Source of the DNA: Akebia trifoliata
Lineage: Eukaryota > Streptophyta > Magnoliopsida > Ranunculales > Lardizabalaceae
Length of the DNA: 64,000 bases
Direction: 5' to 3'
NCBI GenBank assembly: GCA_017979445.1
Contig: CM030717.1
Coordinates: forward strand, 24,849,288 to 24,913,287
The position numbers were made by a program, and so were the translations under genes. Positions 12,617 through 25,591 of the stretch are shown piece after piece. Below the pieces are notes generated by a model, which saw only the letters and a list, made by a program, of their open reading frames with translations, did not search any database and was not told the DNA's origin. The stretch's first letter is position 1; each line of letters begins with the position of its first letter.

Positions 12617-15600
12617 TGTAGATACCCCATTTTTGCATCTGTCTAATTTGACAATTCGTCACCTGGTTGTTATGAGTTCCTAATGATGAGTATAGAATAT
12701 ACGAAGAACTCAAAAGTTTGAGAGTCCCTTTCCCAAAAATTTTCACTTTTAGTCTTTTCATCTATTTTACTCGCTACGCTTGACATAGAAATTACGCATG
12801 CTTAGGATCGTTACACTCTATACTCGATTTCGTAAGTACATACGCTTAGGTTCGTCACATATTTCGACAACCTAAAGAGCTCGCAATGCTAGGAAAATAT
12901 GATCTCGATATTTAAAAATAATCACATTGGGACTGAAAGAAGTCTCGTACCAAAATTTGTAAAAATTGACAAAATGACAAAAATATACTTTGTAGGTCTC
13001 GTACATCTGAAAAGTCTCAAAAGTACTTTCATTACTCTCAGAATATGATTTCAGACCTAACAAAACCAAAATCGATAAAAATGGATAAGTTTATGAAAAA
13101 TCATAAAAATGGCCAAAATATCCTTTGATATCTGACTTTTAATTAAAGATCTTAATTCCTAGGAAAATCCGACTAAAATAAATTTCCAACAATGTTTATG
13201 CTTATCAAAAAATTTAGAAATCTCACGCTTAGAAAAATTGAAAATTTTCACATAAAAGGATAAACTTCCACATAAAATGATGAAATTTAAATTGAAAATT
13301 GAAACCTCAAACCAAAAATTTAAACATTAATTAAATCTTGAGAACCTTGGTCAACCAATCAAATCAAACATTAAACTTAATTAACCATCAAATTAAAATT
13401 TTAATTTAATCGACCAATCAAATAAAAAATTAAAACTTAATTCAACCAACCCATTTGAAATCTTAACTCAATTGATCAATCAAATTAAAAATTTAATCCA
13501 TATCATCAAACCAATTTGAATCATGGACTGCAGATCATCGACAAATAAAATCTTTAAAGATCAATCACCAAACAAGTTACCACTAAATCCAGAAATTAGA
13601 ACCCGAGTGATTGGTCGAAAACATTTGGATATGTTTTAATTTCAAACATCCGAGATCCATAGGATCATCACCTCACACACGTGACTTTTAAATGGAATGG
13701 AAACAAAAAAAAATAAAGGAAAATCTTCCTCCCTAGATTCGGCCAAAAGGAAGTAAAATTTTTTTTTTTTTTTAAATCGTTCATATAAAGAGAAACACGT
13801 TTGGAGAATTGAGGAAGGTTCTAAAAAAATCAAAAATAAGAAAACATGAAAAAAAATTAGAAAGAAAAATAGTTATAAAAGGGATATCTTCAACCCATCC
13901 TCTACTCTCGATTAACGTTACTTAAGGTTGGGTTTCCTCGCTTCAAATTGTTCTTGCCAAAGAAATGACAATAAGAAAAAGAAAAGAAGAATCGAAGAAG
14001 AGTCAAACGAACAACAACTCACAGCAACACCACTTCTTCTTCATTTCTCTTTACCATCTCCAACCAACAACACATCATTTTTTCTTCCTTTCTTTTCAAT
14101 GTCTCCTCTAAACAATACCATTTCTTCTTCATTTCTCTTTTAACGTCTCCTTCAAATAGCACTACATCTTCTTCATTTCTCTTTAACATCTCCTCCAAAT
14201 AATATCACACTACTTCTTCTTTTCTTTAACGTCTCATTTTTTTTTTCTCTTTAAACTCCTTCAATTAGTAGTAACCTTCTTTTTTTCCCCCTCTCTAAAC
14301 TTCTCCACAGCAATAAGGAACTTGTCTTCATCATCTCTTTAACGTCTCACGGCTATCTCGAGTTGTGCCTAAAGGAATTACACTCAACCACCATTCCATA
14401 TAGGTAAGTTTGATTTTTTTTTTTTACTGACTTTTTTGTTTTTTTTTTTTTCTTCTCCTCATGTCTTTTTTTTTCTTTACTTTTTTTATGATTATTTTGC
14501 CTTTCATTGATGTTTTCTATTGTTCTTGAATTATAATCTTCATATAGCTTATGGTATAGGAAGCTTTTTTTTTTTTCTTTCTTATTATTTTTTTATATTC
14601 CTTATATTAATAGGATTAGAAATTATATTATTTTTGCAAAGTCCATGATCACCATGCTTAAGTTAATTTTTTATATGATGAAATTAAGACTGTTTGAATT
14701 TTTTTGGTGACTAGAGTAATTCGATCTACCTTAGTAATTATTCATGTTTATGAATAAATAATGTTCAATTCTATAAATCTTAACATGTGATATATTTTGA
14801 TGATTTAAGAATTATTCCATATCATAGTATATTTGTTAACTTAGAGAATATTCATAATTTGATCATTAAATTGGGAGTTAAATTATGTGTGATGATTTTT
14901 TCAATTTAAAATTTTTCATCATGTGATGTATTTATTAGTTTGATAAATATTATTGCTTGAACATAAAATTGATCGTTTTAATAAGTTTTTATGCTTGCAA
15001 GGTTAATTTGTAAATATTCATGTTTTTTGAATGATGACTATTTTGAAAATTTAAGAATTGTGCATATATCTCTATTTTGTTCATTCGTAAGTTTGATGCA
15101 TGTGGAACTTTTCTCATTTAGAAATTTTACATATATTCATATTCTGTCAATTTGGAAAGTTTACATATGCATGTTTTACCAATTTGGCAATTATACATGA
15201 TATGAATTTTATTGATTTGGAAAGTTAACACATTCATGTTTTTACCAATTTGACAATTATGTGTAATATGAATTTTACTGATTAGAAAAGTTGACATGTG
15301 AATTGAAAGTTATCTATGCTGTAATGGATGTAAAATATGTAGAAATTACTTATGCACATGACTTTTTTAATTAAATATCAATTTTTATGAAAACTTGCCA
15401 CATGAGCTTTAGGGTATTAAATAAGATTTAAGCTTTTTCACATTTTTACCTATTTTTTGTGCGAAATTAAAGGAATCATTTGAATATTTGGAAAATTGTG
15501 ATCGGAGGATTCAATTAGTAAATTTGACATAAAATGATGTTGATTGGACCCTAACTTGACTTTAGTCTTTGTCCTTTGACTATAAGATTTTTTTAGATCA

Positions 15601-18600
15601 TAGTAAAGACCAATCATCTCAATTGGGTGGGTTCGGTGCCTAACACCTTTCGAAACTCATAATCTGACCCCTTACTCATTTTTCTTACCCGTGGACCGAT
15701 CCAGATCCACTTTAGAGTTATTTTTTGTTCTTAGACCTAAACTAGGTGGTGACTCCCCATTCTCTAAATGTAAAACCCATGTTTTCAATTCGTATCTCGA
15801 GAAAAAATAAATAGTTAAATTTTGAAAAAAAAATCTTGAAAGTGGGACTTAGGATAAAACTGTAAGATTTTTTTATGGTCATTTTTAATGAAATCTGACC
15901 TCACCATTGGATTCAAAATGGTCGAAAAACATATTTTAGCCATAAACACGCTCAAATGCGAGTCCGAATAGAAAAATTGCAAAATCCTTGATTTTTGAGT
16001 CGGACTAGGTTAAAATAATGAATTTTTGTTAGAGCAAGAATTATTAAGATTCAATCATACCATTGGGTTCATAACGAAAAATTATAGAAAATAGACTATT
16101 TACTTGTCATTTTTGGAGTCTAAAAAATCGAATTATCTTCAAAAATGAAAACGACGTCAATTTTAGGGTCCCATTAGACCAAAAAAGTAAATTTTTGTTA
16201 GAGACATAATTTGTAGAATTTGACCATACCATTAGATCCAGATGAAAAATTAGATAAAATAGAGTATTCATTCGTCACTTTTGGAGTCCGAACGGTCAAG
16301 TTATCGTCGAACGAAACAATATGTAAAATACTGATTTCGTCCCGCACTTATATAAATAATTTTTTTAAATTCAAAATACTATTCATTATCGAATTTCGTC
16401 CAAAAACCAACCGGACTTTTTTAAAAAAAATTGGTTTTTTTTTTTTTTTTTTCTGATTTTCAAACTCTGATTCGTCGCAAATGGTCCGTCTTCGACCTTC
16501 AACACAGAAGGGAAAATCGTCTGCAACCTCATTCTCTACAAAACCCACTTAATTTCCTTTCATTTTCTCTTCTTTTTTGTCCCGTATCATCAAAAATTAG
16601 TTGTATATATATACAGGGATTTCGAAACTTCGACTCTAGATTTCATCTATTTTGAGGCAAAACCGTTCTCCATCGCAGAAGGGAGAAAAGACGACGACAT
16701 CAAGATCTTTGAAATCACTAAGTCAAATTTCAAAATCAATAACCTCGAAGTTCGATCCATCTCGATGTCCACACCAATCATCTCGATTTTTGTGCACATG
16801 TTTCGATCATCTTGCACAGAAATTGTAAGGAACTCTCAATTTCTATTAGTAATCGTAGATTGTAAAAATTGCATTGAGAATTTTATTAAAAATTTATTAT
16901 ATTTTTTTAAAAATATAGAATTCAATTGGTTATTTCAAATTCATACCAAAACTTGCATATTTGATATGTTTAATTGTATTTTATAACAAATTATACGTAG
17001 GTAGGATATTTCACTGGGTTATTTTCATCAGTTGGGTCTTGTGCACCGCTCGGACCCTATTTTGATATAAGTTTTGTATTTTTTTCAATGTTATTAAAAG
17101 AATGAATTTCATAGTTGAAAAAATGATTTAATATTCAGTGAACTCATATTTAGTTGATGAATATCAGAAAGTGAATATTTTTTTGCAAAAGATTGAGAAC
17201 TACGAAAGTTGAAAAAATGAAAAAAGGGATGAAATGTAAAATGTCAGAATCACACCCGATGGGTGGTGTTTGTATTTTACATCCGAAAAGATAGGATGTC
17301 ACACCCCGTGCACGTGCCAAACTGGACCTGTGATCAGCTGGGATAGCGGTGTGGTGCAGTACCACACATGGTAAGCTCAATGAGCTGACACGTGGTTGCG
17401 GGTAAGAAATAAGGTCAATGAGTGATGTCTAGGTTTTATATTATGTGTTGTGTGTAGGTTGGTGAAGGGATATCTAGGGATAATGATTGGTTGTATGTTT
17501 ATTTAAATTTTGTTAGTGCAGAAGCTCCGAGTTCTGCTATTTATTTTAGGTCGGGTGGCCACAGTTGCATGGTGGGAAATTGGATATCCATTCTCAAGCT
17601 TGTATTATTAATTTTTCTTTTGTTTTCAAAGGAAAATTATACACACACACACACATATATATATGTAGCTATTTTGTGAGCTGTTAAATAGTCTGTAAAT
17701 GCTTGAAGGGATAGTACGTCATATCATCCGGACTAGTGTACTATCTTGAGATATACAGTAGGGACAACCAAACTCATATGTGGTATGGGACACGTATGAG
17801 AATGGAGTCACAACTAGAGTCCAGGTTTATTCATCTTTATTTTTACTAGTGAACTTGTAATGTAAAGGTGGTTGTATACGAATGGTTTGTATATTTGGGA
17901 ATCACATGCACGCCTAATAGGCATAGACGAAGATGATTATTCAGTGATCACTAACAATCTATAGTAGTCGAACGTTCTGACACATCGAAAAGGGACACAT
18001 TCCTTACGGTAATGTCAAACGGCCAGCCTGAGCCAGATAAATGGTCCCGCAAGTATGGTAAATAGCGATCAACTACAAAATCAGGAATTAATATTTTATT
18101 ATGAAACATCATATCTTGATTGGGAGTGATCCAGTCGTGAATCTCAACTCTCTAATTTCATTATTCTACCATTGTGTATTATGTATCTGTTGCCTTATTT
18201 TGATATATAAAATGAAATGCATGTTTAATGTTTCCATTTGGTCAATGAGATTTGTATAAAAAGAAAATGCTATAGTGGGTACTGTTGATTGATGTAATAT
18301 GAGTTTTAAAATGTTTAGTTGCTCATCCCTGACTATATGTACCAATTAATTGTAGTTTCTTCTGTAAAACTTTGCATATTTTAAAATGATTCAGTATGTT
18401 TATTCGTTCATGTTAGGAGAGATTATTGACAGAAATTATTTGCTTCCCTATTGAGTAACCATTGTTACTCACCCTTTCTTTCTCCATTTTTTAGTTTCGG
18501 ATCTGGAACTTGACGAGACAGGTGTAGAACACGAGTGAAGACTATCTGGTAGGTCAGATAGACGACTAGAGTCCGTTACCTGGTGAGTATTGGGACTATA

Positions 18601-19001
18601 CCCCCTAGTAGTGTTAGTTCGTTCAAGTAGTATTATGGGTCTTGTATTGAGCATTAAGACTTTTGTTGGAGTAATGAATGTTTGTATAATCCTGTATTTT
18701 ATTTATCCTTCCGCACTCTAATCTATCGTACATTATTAGATGTATATAGGCTTCTGCTTGTATTATATTTTGTATGTATATATACTGGATAATATATGTC
18801 GTTTAACAGGTGCAGGTTGAACGCCTTGAAATGCTAACATAAACAGAGGAGACTATGCCGAAATTTCGACGTACTATCTAATGCCTCGATATTTGACATG
18901 GGGTTTTGTGTTAGCGTTTTGATGGGGCATCACACTAAAAATCCCTTATTTTATCATTAGACCCTTTTTATTATTTAGTAAAAAGAGTCGAGATGCTTTC
19001 A
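12617..19001 (+). mobile_element. Solo LTR, Tat/Ogre type, about 3.2 kb, carrying a nested LTR
   Basis: Runs from TGTAGATACCCCATTTTTGC to GATGCTTTCA and is flanked by the perfect 5 bp duplication CAATC (12612-12616 and 19002-19006). It sits inside the 3' LTR of the minus-strand copia element. Removing the nested 15769-18939 segment leaves about 3.2 kb without coding capacity. Shared phrases (GGTGCCTAACACCTT, GGTGGTGACTCC) link it to the LTRs at 40184-45387 and 61018-63435. The Tat/Ogre assignment rests on such LTR motifs and is inference. TTC-rich tracts lie at 14000-14350. Confidence 0.85.
15769..18934 (+). mobile_element. Solo LTR, family X copy A, 3166 bp
   Basis: Starts TGTAAAACCC, ends GGGGCATCACA, and is flanked by the perfect duplication CTAAA (15764-15768, 18935-18939). 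It has no coding capacity, primer site or purine tract, as expected for a solo LTR left by LTR-LTR recombination. Three more copies lie at 39436-50707. LTR length around 3 kb fits Tekay/Del-type chromoviruses, but that is inference. Copies A and B share an extra block of about 150 bp (here about 17255-17430) that C and D lack. Confidence 0.9.
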
Positions 19002-20988
19002 CAATCCGGTAAGGAAATTATCACTATCAATCTTGGAGAAAATTACAATATTGAGTTTGTAAAGAATGTCTTACAATGGAAATAAATCAACAAGAACTTC
19101 TCATACTAACACATGCCATCAAACCCATCTACCTTATTGTTCTAACTTTGTTCCCACAAACTTATAGATCAAAACCCTCTAAAAGAGTTCCAACAATTAC
19201 CATGTATTTGAGACAAAAAAAATCCCAACCAAGAAAAGCCTTCGTTTACTCTAAAACCCTCTCTAATAAAAACTCTCTCACAAAATACACTTTTGAGATC
19301 AAACCCATGAAAGGTTCCATTTAGAGAAATTACCAAAAAAACTAAAATGCTCCCCAAATAACTAGGAGACCAAAATACTCTTAAGAAGAATTATTTTGGA
19401 TCACTATCCCAACAATCTCCACCTTGATACGAAATCCCATCCTTATCTTGCCAAACCTTTGGTCTTACTTTTTTGAAGCTCCACTCTAACTTCTCTACTT
19501 GGATCGACTTTGTAAGCATATCCATAAGATTTTTCTCTATCTTCATTGTAACCAACCTCATTCTACTATCTTCAACAACTTGTCAAATGTAATGATATTG
19601 AACCAATATGTCTTGACTTCTTCTGATGAATCAGATTATTGGCCAAGTGAAAACCACCCATATTGTCACAAAATAGTTCTATGGGTTTGTAAACAATACC
19701 CATATCTTCCATCAATCCTTAAAGCCATACCACTTCCTTTGATGGTTTTGTTGTCGTAATGTATTCCACTTCGATAGTAGATAAAGCAATCGTATCTTGA
19801 AGTCTTAACACCCAACTTAGTGGTCCATTTGTAAAACGAAACACAAATGCCGATGTTGATCTTCCTCTATCGAGATCACCAGAAAAGTTAGCATCCACAA
19901 AACTTAGCATTGAACTTAAGCCCTTGTTATACATAATAGCATAATTACTAGTGCCTCTCAAATATTGAAGTACCATTTTGTAGCTTTCCAGTGAATATTC
20001 CCAACATTTGCCATAAATTGACTTAGTACACCAACTGCATGTGTAATGTCTGGTTTAGTGCACACTATGACAAACATTAAACTCCCAATAGCACTTACAT
20101 ATGGAACATTCTTCATATTTTCTTTTTATTCTTTGCTTTGAAGATAACTTGAAATGAGATGCTAAAGGTGTCTTCATCGACTTCGTCTTGCTTATGCTAA
20201 ATTTTTCAAGCACCCTTTCAATGTATGTCCCTTGAAAAAGTGATGAAATTCCATTTTGCCTATCTCAAATAATTTCAATTATGAGAATTTACCTTGTCAG
20301 TCCGAGATCTTTCATTTCGAATATTTTACTCAAGCTTGGCTTGAGTTCATCAATTTTAGTCTTATCCTTACACACCAAAAATATGTCATCTACATACAAG
20401 ACTAAGATCAAATATGAGTTATCATCAAATAATTTCAAATAAATGCAATGATCATAAACACTACTTGTGTAACCAATGCCTACCATAAATATATCAAACG
20501 TCTTATACCATTACTTTAATGTTTGCTTCAACTCATACAAAGACTTCTTCAATTTGCATACTAGCCCTTCTTTGCTTTTATCAATGGGGTCTTCCGATTG
20601 TTGCATATAAACTTTTTCTTGAAGTTTTCCATGTAAAAAAGTTATCTTTACGTCCATTTACTCGAGTTCTAAATTATGCATTACAATCAACCCAAGAACC
20701 AAACGAATAGAGACTAATTTGATTACTGATCTAAAATTTTTTATCAAAATCAATTCCTTGCTTTTGTGAAAATCCCTTTGCTTGCCTTGCCTTGTACTTT
20801 TCAAGTTTTCCATTAGGCCATTTCTTTTATCTTAAACACCTATTTCCAACAACTATATTTTTACCTTTCGGTAATTCTACCAAATCCCAAGTCTTGTTTC
20901 TTTTAAGAGTTGACATTTCTTTTTCTATAACCTTCTTCCAATGACTTGAAATACTCATCTCAACAGCTTCATAAAAAGAAGTTGGTTA

Positions 20989-23900
20989 TGTTGGCGTGAG
21001 TTGTCCTCCGCGAAATTATAGGAGGAAGTTTTGGGATACACTATCAATTTAGTTAATTAAGCCGTGATACATGTATAGTCAAATTTAGATTTTTTCATTT
21101 TGTTATATACCCACTCATTCTTGTAAATAAGGTATCTTTGAATATGCGAGATTTCTTATACCTTTTGTTATGGTATCAGAGCCATCGATCTTCCTGTCAA
21201 TTTCCTAACCAATCTCGTCTCCCTCCATGGTTGATACAGAACCCCATACTGATGAATCTCTATCTTCCTCCATCCTAACCGAGTTGACCATGAAAATGAT
21301 TGAAGTTTTCAACAAAACTTCAACCCCAACCCAGAACCCTGATATTGCTACTGCACCGATCGGCATCAAGTTGGATGGCACCAACTATGCTCTTTGGTCC
21401 CAAGTGGTCGAGATGTATATCTCGGGCAAAGACAAACTAGGATAAATAAATGGTGATCTACCTCAACCTCCTCAGACAGACCCTACCTTTCGACGATGGC
21501 ACACCGACAATGCTATTGGTAAAGGGTGGTTGATTAATTCCATGGACTCCTCTCTTATCAGTAACTTCATTCGTTTTCCAACAACCAAGTTGGTGTGGGA
21601 TGCAATTGCTACTACATACTATGTATTCTTGGATGGTCTTGATAACCGCTTAGACCATATCAGGAGTGATGTCCTGTAGATAAAGCCATTCCCAATAGTG
21701 GAGCAAGCCTATGCCCACGTCCGAAGGAAAGCTCTTCGTCAAGCTGTGATGACAACGAGTAGCCTCGATGATAAACAAAGAACGGGTTTGGCGTCCAAGA
21801 GTCTCAAGTATGGCTCGCTGTCTCAAGCATCCTCCGGGTCTCTCTCTTTGTATGGTGGCAAATCCGGTTCCAACTCCAAATCCCGAGCCACCTCTGATGG
21901 CACTAAATGTTCTCACTATGAGAGTGTTAAGCATACTCGTGAGACCTACTTCAAGCTTCATGGGTATCTCGATTGGTGGCACGAACTCCAGGCTCGAAAG
22001 CGCCGTGATGGAGGTGGGAATGATGATAGCACTGGCAATGCTGCGGTAGCTACAACAGAACCACATATGTCCCTTATTCCAACCGATTGTTCAAACTTTA
22101 ACCTAGGTAATGCTCTACTTGGTTCCAATAAAGAAGCTAACTACAATGCTTGGATACTTGATTCCAGTGTAACGGACCATATGACATTTGATGCAAATGA
22201 TTTTTCTAAGCACTCCCCTCCTCGGTGAACTAGCATTGCCAATGCTAATGGAGGCATCTCTTCAATAGTAGGGGCTGGGACTGTGATGTTGCCACCAGTC
22301 CTACCATTATCTAATACTTTACTTGTGCCTTCACTTTCTCACAAGTTACTATCCGTGAGCCAAGTTACTAAATACTTGAATTGTGTTGTGCTCATTTATC
22401 CTGCATTTTGTTTTATTCAAGATATTCTCACCAAGGAGATCATTGGGTGTGGTACTAAGAGGGGGGCCTCTATTATATGGAAGATTTCAGTGTTGGCCGA
22501 GCACACCGCATGCACTGCTCAAGCAAGCTCAAAGTGGAACAGATTTTTCTTTGGCATTATCGGTTAGGCCATCAGTCGTTTGGCTATCTGCAACACGTGT
22601 TTCTTGATTTATTTTTGGGTTTGTCAATTTTGGATTTTAAATGTGAGACTTGCATTTTAGCTATAAGTCATCGAGTCACTTATTCGTTGAGTATGAATAA
22701 AAGCGATGTTCCTTTTGCTTTGATTCACTCTGATGTCTAGGGTCCTTCCCCAAAATCTACTATGTCTGGTTTCCGCTGGTTTGTGATATTTGTTGATGAT
22801 CATACTCGAATGACTTGGATTTATTTGTTGAAACATAAAAATGAGGTTTTTCATGTCTTCTAATCATTTCATACACTAATTCAAACTCAGTTCTCTGCTA
22901 AGCTTCAGATGCTTCGATCCGATAATGGTGGGGAGTATGTGAATCAACAGTTTTGTGATTATTTCCAACGTCATGGTCTAATTCATGAGACCTCATGCCC
23001 CCAAACTCTGCATCAAAATGGTATTGCAGAGCGTGCAAGAATCATCACATCCTTGAAACTGCTCGAGCTATGTTACTTGGAGCTCACGTACCTAGCCACC
23101 ACTGGGCAGATGTTGTTGCCACGACCGTCCATCTCATTAATCGCATGCCTTTGAAAGTTCTTGGGTTCAAGACTCCGCTACAAGCCTTGTCAACCTATGT
23201 GTCATTACCCACAATATTGATGCTTCTGCTTCGCATCTTTGGTTGTGTTGCGTTTGTTCACCTCCACAAAAACCAACGCACGAAGCTTGATCCTTGTACC
23301 ATTCATTGTCTTTTTTTGGGATATGTTATACACCAAAAAAGGCACCGTTGCTACGAGCTAACTACTCGACACAACTATGTGACTATGGATGTCACGTTCC
23401 TTGAATCCGACACTTTCTATTCTCTTGCCACATCCAATTCCTCTCTTCAGGGGGAGACACGAGTAGAAGAAATGAATTGGTTGAAATTTGACTGGTTCAA
23501 GGACACTGATACGACACCTAATGCTCCTCAGTCGATCATTGAGGAAACTAATCTAGAACCGACACTTCCAAAAGTTAAAATAGCAGTACCCCCCCCCCCC
23601 CCCCACTTTTCATTATCCAATGACCCATCTCTTGAGAATATCATTGAGGTAAGCTCCCCTATCACACCTCACATTTCTAATGATGTGGATACTCCTATTG
23701 GCTATGAGTTACCTTTCAGGCACAATCGGGGCAAACCACAAAACAGATATTCTCCGGGACTGGAGGACGAAAGATCGAGATATCCAATTGTTAATTATGT
23801 TTCTACAAAGGAGCTGTCCAAACCCCTCAAGAACTTTGTGAATGAACTATCCTCACATCCTATTCCCACAAGTGTTGAAAAGGCTTTGGAAGACCCTAGA

Positions 23901-25591
23901 TGGATCCAAACTATGAAGGAAGAAATGGAGGCATTACTGAAAAATGAGACGTGAACTATTGTTCCCCTACTAGAAGGTCAAAAAATAGTAGGGTGTAAGT
24001 GGGTATTCTCCATCAAGTACAAAGCCAATGGATCAATTGAAAGGTACAAAACAAGACTAGTAGCAAAGGGCTATCCGCAAACCTATGGTGTAGACTATCA
24101 AGAAACGTTCTCACCTGTGGCCAAGTTGAATACTGTCAGGGTTCTACTATCTCTTGCAGCGAATCTTGATTGGCCATTGCACCAGTTTGACGTTAAAAAC
24201 ATTTTTCTCCACGGAGATCTTGAAAAAGAAATCTACATGGATGTCCCTCTAGGACATATGGCAAACTTTAAAGCTAATATGGTGTGCAGACTACAACGAA
24301 CTTTGTACGGCTTGAAGCAATCTCCTAGAGTGTGGTTTGGGTGCTTGAACTCGACAATGAGGAAATATGGCTTTCAACAAAGCAAATCAGACCATACGCT
24401 ATTCTTAAAGCATCACCTAGGTAAGATAACAACTTTGATAGTCTATGTAGACGATATGATCATTACAGGAGACGCCCCAGAGGAAATAACAAGACTTCAA
24501 GAGCAATTGGTCACAAAATTTGAGATGAAAAATCTAGGAGGACTCAAATATTTTCTGGGAATTGAAGTTGTTAGGTTGAAGCAAGGCATATTCCTTTCCC
24601 CCAACAGAAATATATCCTAGATTTACTATCAGAAGTTAGATTACTAGATTGTAAGCCTGCAGATACACCAATAATCCAAAATCACAAGCTTGGAAAATAC
24701 TTAGACCAAGTGCCAACAGACAAAGGAAGGTACCAGAGATTAGTTGGAAAACTTATTTATCTCTCTCATACATGGTCTGACATTGCCTATGTAGTGAGTG
24801 TAGTAAGCTAATTCATGCACTGTCCAAGTGAAGATCATATGAATGCGGTGATTCGAATTCTCCAATACCTAAAGTCCTCCCCCGAAAAAGGACTTATGTT
24901 TACAAGAAACAATCACCTATGGGTGGAAAGTTACACAGATGCTGATTGGGTAGGAAATATCTCTGATAGAAAATCCACCTCAGGTTATTTCACATTTGTT
25001 GGAGGGAACCTGGTTACATGGAGAAGTAAGAAGCAAAATGTGGTAGCATTATCAAGTGTTGAAACCGAGTTTCATGGGATGGCTAAGGGCCTTTGTGAAC
25101 TTCTCTGGCTTCAAAGACTATTAACTGAAATTAGCTTTGCTCCTGGCTACGAGATAGACCTATTATGTGATAACTAGGCTGCAATTGACATTTCTCATAA
25201 TCCAGTCCAGCATGATCAGACCAAACACGTGGAAGTAGACTGGTACTTCATCAAAAAAAATCTTGAGGCCAAGATAATTCGATTCCCGTTTGTTAAATCA
25301 GAAGACCAGTTGGCAGATATACTTACAAAAGCTGTATGTAGCAGAAGCTTCTACAACTCACTTGGCAAGTTGGGCATCTGAGATCTATATGCACTAACTT
25401 GAAAGGGAGTGTTGGCGTAAGTTGTCCTCCGCGAGATCATAAGAGAAAATTTTGGGATACACTATCAATTTAGTTAATTAAGCTGTGATACATGTATAAC
25501 CAAATTTAGATGTTTTCGTTTTGTTATATACCCACTCATTCTTGTAAAGAAGGTATTTTTGAATATACGAGATTTCTTATACCTTTTGTCA
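20989..25591 (+). mobile_element. Complete Ty1/copia element nested in copia pol
   Basis: Two 182 bp LTRs (20989-21170 and 25410-25591), a primer-binding site TGGTATCAGAGCC at 21171 and a purine tract GAAAGGGAG at 25401-25409. Flanks GGTTA (20984-20988) and GGTTC (25592-25596) suggest a 5 bp duplication with one change. By eye the LTRs differ at about 15 of 182 positions (roughly 8 percent), so the insertion is old. The short LTR and domain content suggest the Ale/Retrofit lineage (inference). It interrupts the reverse transcriptase/integrase junction of the minus-strand copia element. Confidence 0.92.
21227..25380 (+). pseudogene. Decayed copia gag-pol of the nested element
   Basis: Gag starts at 21227 (MVDTEPHTDE) and stops early at 21443; a further gag piece is at 21698-22228. 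The protease motif is DSSVTDHM where DSGATDHM is usual. The knuckle region KHTRETYFKLHGY has lost a cysteine. Pre-integrase WHYRLGHQ is near 22550. Integrase RSDNGGEY is near 22917. Reverse transcriptase is at 23850-24620 with YVDDMIITGD. RNase H is at 24815-25177 with ADWVGNISDRKSTSGY. A poly-C tract of about 15 bases at 23590-23604 encodes a proline run. Multiple stops and shifts make it inactive. Confidence 0.9.

Noticed and set aside
21650..22066. 138-codon minus-strand frame
   Set aside because: Antisense to the copia gag; no domain, and the plus strand explains the sequence.
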